Assembly (NCBI GenBank): GCA_014381035.1
Contig: JACMIS010000711.1
Location: 1-8,233, forward strand
Direction: 5' to 3'
Length of the DNA stretch: 8,233 nt
Source: Armatimonadota bacterium
GTDB taxonomy: Bacteria > Armatimonadota > Armatimonadia > Armatimonadales > Armatimonadaceae
Position numbers and translations under genes: made by a program. This document shows positions 1-4,887 of this stretch, one piece after another. Under the pieces are notes generated by a model that was not told the origin of the DNA, made no database searches, and was given only the letters and a program-made list of their open reading frames with translations. Positions within the stretch are counted from its first letter, which is position 1. Every line of letters starts with the position of its first letter.

Positions 1-5
1 ATCGC

Positions 6-34
6 TTGACACGCGACCCGCGCCGTGATACATT
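6..34 (+). promoter_or_regulatory. sigma70-type promoter of the tRNA-Thr gene
   Basis: A perfect -35 box TTGACA (6-11) is followed by a 17-bp spacer and a -10 box TACATT (29-34). Transcription would begin near position 41, about 27 bp before the mature tRNA. Box match, spacer length and position all fit a housekeeping promoter driving the tRNA. Seen directly in sequence; activity is inferred. Confidence 0.75.
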
Positions 35-67
35 CTCACGGCGTGTTCCTCCCCGGAATGCCCTCCT

Positions 68-139
68 GCCTTTGTAGCTCAGTGGTAGAGCACTTCTTTG
101 GTAAAGAAGAGGTCACGGGTCCGATTCCCGTCAAAGGCT
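68..139 (+). tRNA. tRNA-Thr (anticodon GGU)
   Basis: A full cloverleaf can be folded by eye. The acceptor stem is GCCTTTG (68-74) with CAAAGGC (132-138), and the discriminator is T139. The D stem is GCTC/GAGC with loop AGTGGTA. The anticodon stem is CTTCT/AGAAG with loop TTGGTAA, so the anticodon is GGT and reads the Thr codon ACC. The variable loop is AGGTC. The T stem is ACGGG/CCCGT. Total length is 72 nt with no encoded CCA. The T loop is TCCGATT, giving C instead of the near-invariant U at position 55 (see findings). The tRNA is followed at once by an integrase gene, so its 3' half is the likely integration target, a common arrangement for tyrosine recombinase elements. Confidence 0.96.
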
Positions 140-142
140 TCC

Positions 143-173
143 GATTGTCAGACATTGGCGTGTCTTGACAGTC
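143..173 (+). repeat. imperfect hairpin between the tRNA and the integrase
   Basis: The left arm GATTGTCAGACA (143-154), loop TTGGCG (155-160) and right arm TGTCTTGACAGTC (161-173) pair over about 12 bp, with one bulged T and one G-T wobble. No T-run follows, so it is a poor intrinsic terminator. It lies 4 bp past the tRNA end and could be a tRNA processing or termination structure, or a recombinase binding site in the attachment region. A 10-bp perfect palindrome GATGATCATC (174-183) follows directly. Role unproven. Confidence 0.45.
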
Positions 174-229
174 GATGATCATCAAAAGAACCGTTTTGCG
201 AGCCTATCTTGACCCAAAGAGAGGCTAAA

Positions 230-1420
230 ATGGAAAAAAGTTCACTTCTATTGAGTAAAACGCGTACCCGCGTTACGGCACGCAAGCAGTCAGTCACGCC
301 CCCCGCTTCGCGTGATTCTGTCCCGTTTCACCGTCTGGAGTCCCTGATCGAGTCGTTTCTGATCCGGGGCGACATAGAACGGCACTCCCAGGCGACGCTC
401 ACCAACCACCGGTATCGTGTGGGTCGCGTCCTGTGGCTCGCGAAGAAACAGGGATGGAAACAGGTGGGGCACCTCGAACTCCAGAAGTTCTTTCTGTACC
501 TGAACAGGGCGCATCTGGACGAATCCGGTCGCTGGGACAACCCGCGCGAAATAGAACCGCTCAAATCCGGCTCCGTGAAGTCGTTTCACCTATCCATACG
601 CGCCTTCTTGCGGTGGCTGGTGAAGGACGGGGAACTGGACACCTGCACCCTCGACCGGATCGACGCGCCTATTGACCGCCCGGACCACGTACAACCGTTC
701 ACCGAGGCACAGGTGACGGCGATGCTCTCCAGTGCGAAGAAGACGCTGAACCCGCTCCGCGACGAGGCGATACTGACGGTGTTTCTCGACACGGGTATCC
801 GCCTCTCCGAACTCTGCGCCCTGACGGTCGGCGACGTGGACTGTATCGCGGGGGTGATCCTGGTGCGCGAGGGGAAGGGCGGGAAAAGCAGGACGTGTAA
901 TTTCGGGCGCAACTGCAAGAGGGCACTGTGGCAGTACATCCAGGCGGAACGGCGCAAGGCTGACCCGAGTGAACCGCCGTTCCTGTCCGACCGCGGCATC
1001 GACGCGCGGGCGAACGCGCTGACGCGCTGCGGTGTCGCGCTCCTGATCTCGCGGGTGGGGAAGCGGGCGAAGATACCGCCGACCGTGCGCGTGTCGCCTC
1101 ACACATTCCGGCATACGCTCGCCTGCCTGATGCTCAAGAACGGGTCGAACATCTTCGCCCTCAAAGCGGCACTCGGTCATGAATCCATGGCGATGGTGAA
1201 CCGGTATCTTTCTATCTCGCAAGCGGACCTCGCGGCGGCGCATCGTCTGTCGTCACCGGCTGACCGGCTTAAAGAATCGAAGGGGGGCGGTAACGGTGGC
1301 GATTTTTCTCTACAGACGTGGCAACAAGGTCGTTTTCGACCGCCTCTTCCCTTATCAATGGCGGTACTACAAACGAGTCCGCTTAACCCTTCCCTTCCCA
1401 TCGGGCATGGGCAACTATGA
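230..1420 (+). CDS. tyrosine recombinase / integrase
   Basis: This 396-residue site-specific recombinase would catalyse integration and excision of the element at the adjacent tRNA-Thr. An N-terminal SAM-like core-binding domain (about residues 35-150) precedes the catalytic domain (about 155-340). The full catalytic set is visible: R191 in DTGIRLSEL, K216 in EGKGGKSR, H291 and R294 in SPHTFRHT, H317 in LGHES, and the nucleophile Y326 in VNRYLS. The ATG at 230 is preferred over a TTG at 209 because AGAGAGG lies just before it. Family homology normally ends near SPADRLK (about residue 347). The remaining 50 or so residues are Pro/Gly/Gln-rich and overlap the next gene in another frame, so they are probably a junction-derived tail rather than a domain. 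It appears intact. Gene and role are secure; the exact target site is inferred from position. Confidence 0.95.
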   Translation: MEKSSLLLSKTRTRVTARKQSVTPPASRDSVPFHRLESLIESFLIRGDIERHSQATLTNHRYRVGRVLWLAKKQGWKQVGHLELQKFFLYLNRAHLDESGRWDNPREIEPLKSGSVKSFHLSIRAFLRWLVKDGELDTCTLDRIDAPIDRPDHVQPFTEAQVTAMLSSAKKTLNPLRDEAILTVFLDTGIRLSELCALTVGDVDCIAGVILVREGKGGKSRTCNFGRNCKRALWQYIQAERRKADPSEPPFLSDRGIDARANALTRCGVALLISRVGKRAKIPPTVRVSPHTFRHTLACLMLKNGSNIFALKAALGHESMAMVNRYLSISQADLAAAHRLSSPADRLKESKGGGNGGDFSLQTWQQGRFRPPLPLSMAVLQTSPLNPSLPIGHGQL

Positions 1421-2720
1421 AAGGAAGACTTGGCAACATTTTCGTCCATGCGGGACCATCCCCCCGGGTCTTAACCTGTCACAATGTCCCTGCTTGGACA
1501 GGATTTTCACACGGGAAGCTACGTGTGACACTAAATGGTACAAAGATTCAACCAAACATTCTGGCTATGGCGGTGCTGTATGCCTCACCGCGAACTTATA
1601 TTGCGGAATTAATGACCTCCTCGATATGAATCCACCGCTCCGCGACAAGAAACGCGATTCGCAGAAGAACGGTATATTACGTTTCTTACAAGGCAGCAAT
1701 AATAAGCCCGCGATTGATAGTGTCCCCTTGTTCTATAACGCATTCCGCTATGCTACTGCAGGTTCACGACTCCGATTCGTAATCGAACAACGTATATTGG
1801 AACCTACAAGTGGACGTGACCGATCTCCCTACTTACAGGCACTGGAAGGCTACAAGCCTTGGCGGATGCTTATGCGGTCCCGCCGCGTAAGAGCACTGAC
1901 ACATCGGCTTCGTATATGGCGCGAACCACTCCTGAGGGGTGAAAAAATGATGGTTGAGCCTAAAGACCCTGAAACAGGGATGGGTTTTTTCTCGGTGGAA
2001 CCTATGCGCCGATTACTACTTGGCATTGGAATCACTGATGATGATGACGACGCATCAGCTACCTACTCGTGGCATAGCATAAGAAAAACCAAAGAGAAAC
2101 GTCGCATCTACGATTTGCTTTTCAATTCTTATCGACGCAAATCAATTGTCCGTTCTTTTGTGGTGGAGCAAGACGGTGTATTCGTCATTCACCATGATTG
2201 GTCGCCGTCCGAATTCCATGTTTGGAAGGGATGTGCTGAGCAAGCGGAAACGGTCTTTAAGCAGCACAAAGCCGCTCTTGAAGGATGGCTATCAGGTCAG
2301 CAGATGAAGGGGGTTGCTCGAATCAATGATGGTCGGGTCACAAAAAAAGGTGCGGGCAGACCGAATAATTACCTAACGACTGAGGCTAAACAACTAATAA
2401 ACTCGTATTTTAGGGCGAACAACAGGCACGAGGCGTCTCGGCGTCCCTTCCCCAGCAAAAATATCGGACAACCCGATGCTCTTCGCCCTAGTGGGCGAAA
2501 AATCCGCGTGGTACGCATCGTGGTGAAAAGACAAGCGTTTCAATTATCTGTGATTCTAAGCAGGGATGAGATTCACGCGAAGGTGTATGGGATGTACAGT
2601 GATAAAGAAATAAAAGCGAAAAGGTTAGTCAGTTCAAATTTGGGTGCAGATACCAAAGCGAATATCAGAGATGCAGTCGCGAAGTACTTGAACTATCTGT
2701 CGAGTCGCAATAAAAAGTAA
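1296..2720 (+). CDS. unrecognised 474-residue basic protein, low-GC cargo gene
   Basis: I do not recognise this family. The frame is open for 474 codons from a GTG at 1296, preceded by AGGGGGG (1281-1287) at 8-nt spacing, and ends TAA. It overlaps the integrase tail by 125 bp in a different frame. The composition is distinctive: strongly basic, with clustered Cys in the N-terminal quarter (C52, C64, C66, C77, C96, C103) that might bind metal, an Asp run at 248-252, and an AT-hook-like KKGAGRPNN (350-358) that hints at DNA contact. No membrane segment or nuclease motif is obvious. Base composition is far lower in GC than the neighbours: one 60-bp row at 2101 is about 38% GC against about 67% in an integrase row. 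A start further down, such as the ATG at 1407, cannot be excluded. Likely a horizontally acquired passenger gene; function unknown. Confidence 0.7.
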   Translation: MAIFLYRRGNKVVFDRLFPYQWRYYKRVRLTLPFPSGMGNYERKTWQHFRPCGTIPPGLNLSQCPCLDRIFTREATCDTKWYKDSTKHSGYGGAVCLTANLYCGINDLLDMNPPLRDKKRDSQKNGILRFLQGSNNKPAIDSVPLFYNAFRYATAGSRLRFVIEQRILEPTSGRDRSPYLQALEGYKPWRMLMRSRRVRALTHRLRIWREPLLRGEKMMVEPKDPETGMGFFSVEPMRRLLLGIGITDDDDDASATYSWHSIRKTKEKRRIYDLLFNSYRRKSIVRSFVVEQDGVFVIHHDWSPSEFHVWKGCAEQAETVFKQHKAALEGWLSGQQMKGVARINDGRVTKKGAGRPNNYLTTEAKQLINSYFRANNRHEASRRPFPSKNIGQPDALRPSGRKIRVVRIVVKRQAFQLSVILSRDEIHAKVYGMYSDKEIKAKRLVSSNLGADTKANIRDAVAKYLNYLSSRNKK

Positions 2721-2768
2721 ACAACGAATAACACTTCCAATCAATCGCGCCGACATTATTGGAACGAT

Positions 2769-2803
2769 ACGCTCCTATCAACGAATCGATAGGAGCGTTT
2801 TTT
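2769..2803 (+). terminator. intrinsic terminator whose arm carries the next gene's ribosome site
   Basis: Perfect 11-bp inverted repeat: ACGCTCCTATC (2769-2779), an 8-nt loop AACGAATC, then GATAGGAGCGT (2788-2798), followed by six T (2798-2803). This is a strong rho-independent terminator for the 474-residue gene. The same right arm contains AGGAG (2791-2795), which lies 8 nt before the ATG at 2804, so the stem would also hide that ribosome binding site in any transcript running through. The structure is seen directly; the regulatory reading is inferred. Confidence 0.85.
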
Positions 2804-3037
2804 ATGGCGATTGATATTTTAGATCCTCGGATGCGGTGCCGCGTTCAACCCGGACGGAACGGGGAAACCCGGGTCATTTTAGACATACCAACCGAGCCTG
2901 ATTACATGGAGAGGGTCATGGCGGCAATATCTGCTCTTGCCTTAAACCGTTTCCCGCGTCGAACTGTCAATTTGGATCCCTCCGGGGGAATCACATCACC
3001 GAATGCATTGGCTGAGGCGTTAATCGGTGCTGTCTGA
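2804..3037 (+). CDS. hypothetical 77-residue protein
   Basis: The ATG at 2804 is chosen because AGGAG (2791-2795) precedes it at 8-nt spacing. The longer open frame upstream to 2759 would run through the terminator hairpin and has no ribosome site. The product is small and soluble-looking: MAIDILDPRM start, a likely short beta section ending in RVILDIPTEP, and a helix around YMERVMAAISALALNRF. No known family was recognised. Its 3' end overlaps the following HTH candidate by 11 bp, so the two are probably translated together. The ribosome site is inside a terminator stem, which suggests that expression from upstream transcripts is low or conditional. Confidence 0.65.
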   Translation: MAIDILDPRMRCRVQPGRNGETRVILDIPTEPDYMERVMAAISALALNRFPRRTVNLDPSGGITSPNALAEALIGAV

Positions 3038-3194
3038 TGCATCGCATAATCTAGCTACCATTGCCTATCGCGTCCGCGTGTCTCCTGACACCCTACGTCG
3101 CGTTCTTAACGGTTCTCGCCCCTGCTCGTTCGCCCTCATGGAGCGTCTTGTTGTGGTGGGGATTGATTTACAAACCATCGGTTCGCAAAACTGA
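3027..3194 (+). CDS. small helix-turn-helix-like protein, 55 residues
   Basis: This short frame starts with GTG at 3027, preceded by GAGG (3014-3017) at 9-nt spacing, and overlaps the preceding gene by 11 bp. The central part, LATIAYRVRVSPDTLRRVLN followed by GSRPCSFALMERL, has the spacing of a Cro/XRE-type helix-turn-helix: a helix, the turn V-S-P-D, then a recognition-type helix TLRRVLNG and a scaffold helix. At 55 residues it is close to the minimum for such a fold. A role as element regulator (control of integrase or replication) would fit its position, but this rests on pattern alone. It ends GGTTCGCAAAACTGA, sharing an 11-mer with a later gene junction. Confidence 0.6.
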   Translation: MLSDASHNLATIAYRVRVSPDTLRRVLNGSRPCSFALMERLVVVGIDLQTIGSQN

Positions 3195-3400
3195 TCTTCT
3201 GATCACCACACCACTGTTCACGATTCCCGCCCGATTAGCCTCGCGGCGCGGGAGCGGGGAGGGGACGCGCCAACGTCCCCGAACCGGTCGAAGCGAGGGA
3301 GAACACCGTAAAAACGAAAACGCCCCCGTTGACAAGACGGGAGCGATTTCACCGACCTATTGCGTTCGCCGACGAAAACGAACGCGGAGATAAACCACGC
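3195..3400. other. GC-rich spacer with two hairpins, no gene seen
   Basis: I find no convincing gene in this 206-bp stretch. It contains TGATC/GATCA (3192-3205), a G-rich run, and a perfect 7-bp hairpin GGGGACG-CGCCAA-CGTCCCC (3261-3280). It also holds a 9-bp stem with one mismatch, CGCCCCCGT/ACGGGAGCG (3321-3345). It is the only sizeable untranslated gap between the regulatory pair and the replication operon, so it is the natural place for the operon promoter or a replication origin. I saw no good -35/-10 pair and no iterons. Confidence 0.5.
3321..3345 (-). terminator. possible leftward intrinsic terminator
   Basis: Read on the minus strand, CGCTCCCGT, loop CTTGTCA and ACGGGGGCG form a 9-bp stem with one mismatch, followed by TTTTCGTTTTT. 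That is terminator-like. On the plus strand only ATTTC follows, so rightward termination would be weak. No leftward gene reads into it within the window, so it may instead be part of the leader of the operon at 3401. Confidence 0.35.
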
Positions 3401-3637
3401 ATGGATAGTATAACGACTACCCAATCTAATTGCAACTATTGCAACACTGTATCCGAACCGGCTCCGACTACGACCGATAACCCGGTCCACAAGTTGCCGA
3501 CCCACCCGGCGATTGAGTACCCGAACCTCTACGCGGCACTGGTGGAGTTTGCGAACGACAACCGTGACCGACACCGGGGCAAGATGCGCGGCTATTCCCG
3601 CCCGTCACGATCTAACGGAGGGTTCGCAAAATGGTAA
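3401..3637 (+). CDS. hypothetical 78-residue protein, first gene of the replication operon
   Basis: The ATG at 3401 has GGAG (3386-3389) upstream, though with a long 11-nt spacer. An in-frame TTG at 3329 is possible but lies inside a hairpin. The N-terminal third is Thr/Asn/Cys-rich with a CNYC pair, followed by a conserved-looking part HPAIEYPNLYAALVEFANDN and a basic stretch DRHRGKMRGYSRPSRS. No known family was recognised. The last codons (GGFAKW) are also the ribosome site and start of the next gene, overlapping by 7 bp (ATGGTAA). This is strong evidence for translational coupling and for the frame being real. Function unknown; the context suggests an accessory replication role. Confidence 0.7.
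   Translation: MDSITTTQSNCNYCNTVSEPAPTTTDNPVHKLPTHPAIEYPNLYAALVEFANDNRDRHRGKMRGYSRPSRSNGGFAKW
3617..3633 (+). promoter_or_regulatory. translational coupling cassette, copy 1
   Basis: GGAGGGTTCGCAAAATG places a strong Shine-Dalgarno 8 nt before the ATG at 3631, within the coding end of the preceding gene. The same 17-nt block with two changes recurs at 4870-4886. Confidence 0.7.
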
Positions 3638-3864
3638 ACGCCCCCCTGACATTCACCGACGCCCTGCACGAAGCCGTCGACGCGCTACGGGAGGCGGTGG
3701 CACGGCACCCGGAGCCAAAGCCGGAGGAACTGTCACCGAAGTACCGCAAGCCGTCGAGCGCGAAACAGTTGTCGTATTTGCGCCGCCTGGGGTGCCGCGA
3801 GGTTCCGGCGAACCGGTACCAAGCCTCTGTGTTGATCACGACCTACAAGGAGAACAGTCGGTGA
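3631..3864 (+). CDS. small 77-residue protein with Q-x-x-Y-L-x-x-L-G motif
   Basis: The ATG at 3631 is fixed by GGAGGG at 8-nt spacing and by overlap with the upstream stop. An N-terminal helix (about residues 7-25, FTDALHEAVDALREAVARH) leads through a Pro/Lys/Glu linker to SSAKQLSYLRRLGCREVPAN and ASVLITTYK. The second block resembles short domains of the type S/T-x-x-Q-x-x-Y-L-x-x-L-G with a following A-S-x-L-I, seen in small phage and plasmid proteins. I can name it only loosely as DUF3072-like, by motif. It sits directly upstream of the primase, sharing TGATG at the junction, so it is likely co-translated with it and may be a primase accessory. Function unproven. Confidence 0.75.
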   Translation: MVNAPLTFTDALHEAVDALREAVARHPEPKPEELSPKYRKPSSAKQLSYLRRLGCREVPANRYQASVLITTYKENSR

Positions 3865-4887
3865 TGACCTCCCCGAACATCGGGGTAGTGGAGGGCGGCG
3901 AGTCAATCGCCGCCCGATACCTCTCCGAGCTATACTCCCCCTTCGCGGCGTATTCCGCCGCCCGCATCGAAACCCGCGTCTGGAACGAGGACCGCAAGCC
4001 CTCCCAGCGGTGGTTCGGTCTGACGCCCGAATCGATCCAGACCGCCGCGACCTACTGCGCCGATCAGGCGGCGCGGTGCCACGTGTACGTGGGCGTCCTG
4101 CCCCGGATTCAAGGCAGGGGTGACTCGTCCGCGCTCCGGGCGTGCGGGTGCCTCTGGTGTGATATCGACGGCGGCGAATCGGGCGTGTCAGGCTCGATGG
4201 ATCTGCTCAAATCGGCGGTACACCGGCTCAGCCTGCCATACCCGAACGTGCTCGTCATATCCGGCGGCGGGCTTCATGCTTACTGGATGCTCGCTACCCC
4301 TGCAAGGTGCCGAACGAAAGACGAACAAAGACCGGATACGGAAGGTTCTACGCCGACTAGTCGTCGCCATCGGGGGGGAACTGCCCTATGCACACGCCGA
4401 CATCGCGTCTGCGGAACCGGTGAGGGTGTTGCGTGTCCCCGGCACGTTCAACCGCAAGCAGGAGGGCAACCCGCGCCCGGTGCGTCTCATGCGGTGCGTG
4501 ACAAACAAGGGGTACGAGAAGCCGCTCGTCTGGTGGGCGGCGAACCTGCCTGCCGAACCGCTCCCCCCGCGAAGAGAGACGCGCCGGGTGGTGTCTTCGT
4601 TCTCCGGTATCGATTCGCCGTCGCTCCCGCCGCGAACGCGCGACAAGATCGCTGGCGGTGCGCCCCAAGGTTCCCGGCACTACACCATGCGCAACGTTGC
4701 CATATCGGCGGTCAAGGAGGGCTACGACGAACTGTCGGTGCGTGCCCTGGTCGAACAGACGGCGCGGGCGTCGGGCGTGGACGTGAACAGTTCGCACGAG
4801 TCCCGGCACGTCGACGCGCTCGTTTCCTGGGCGGTCGCAAACATCGCCCCCGAACCCTTCTCGATGAAGGGAGGATTCGCCAAATGA
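3864..4887 (+). pseudogene. AEP-type primase (primase-polymerase), frameshifted
   Basis: In the first frame (residues 1-145) the archaeo-eukaryotic primase signature is visible: metal-binding D100-x-D102 in LWCDIDGG and the nucleotide-binding S-G-G-G-L-H (133-138) followed by A-Y-W. Homology then continues in the +1 frame from about 4300 to the TGA at 4887, with KDRIRKVLRRL, ELPYAHADIASAEPVRVLRV and the family-typical PGTFNRK. The two pieces join as one protein of about 340 residues if one C of the CCCC run at 4297-4300 is removed. As written, neither frame alone gives a full enzyme. The start is ATG 3864, after AAGGAG at 3847; GTG 3861 is an equal alternative. The stop overlaps the next gene as ATGA. 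Role: primer synthesis for element replication, working with the DUF3987 ATPase. Family call is confident; the cause of the shift is open. Confidence 0.85.
4870..4886 (+). promoter_or_regulatory. translational coupling cassette, copy 2
   Basis: GGAGGATTCGCCAAATG repeats the block at 3617 with two substitutions and again ends at an overlapping start codon. Both upstream proteins consequently end in GGFAK. Confidence 0.7.

Noticed and set aside
165..193. TTGACA upstream of the integrase as a promoter
   Set aside because: No acceptable -10 box at 16-18 bp; the hexamer is part of the imperfect hairpin. TTGACA at 3329 fails for the same reason.
590..1243. Leftward 217-codon frame opposite the integrase
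   Set aside because: Antisense shadow of a secure integrase; Arg-rich, no motifs, no ribosome site.
3061..3393. Rightward 110-codon frame
   Set aside because: Begins with TTG without a ribosome site, covers the HTH gene in another frame and runs through hairpins; composition not protein-like.
3513..3863. Upstream part of a 654-codon open frame before the primase
   Set aside because: It overlaps two small genes with good ribosome sites and its own translation is low-complexity Arg/Thr/Gly; primase homology begins only at 3864.
4302..4883. Continuation of that frame between the primase motif and the ATPase start
   Set aside because: The translation is Arg/Ala/Gly-rich filler, while primase homology is in the +1 frame; the open frame is a high-GC artefact.
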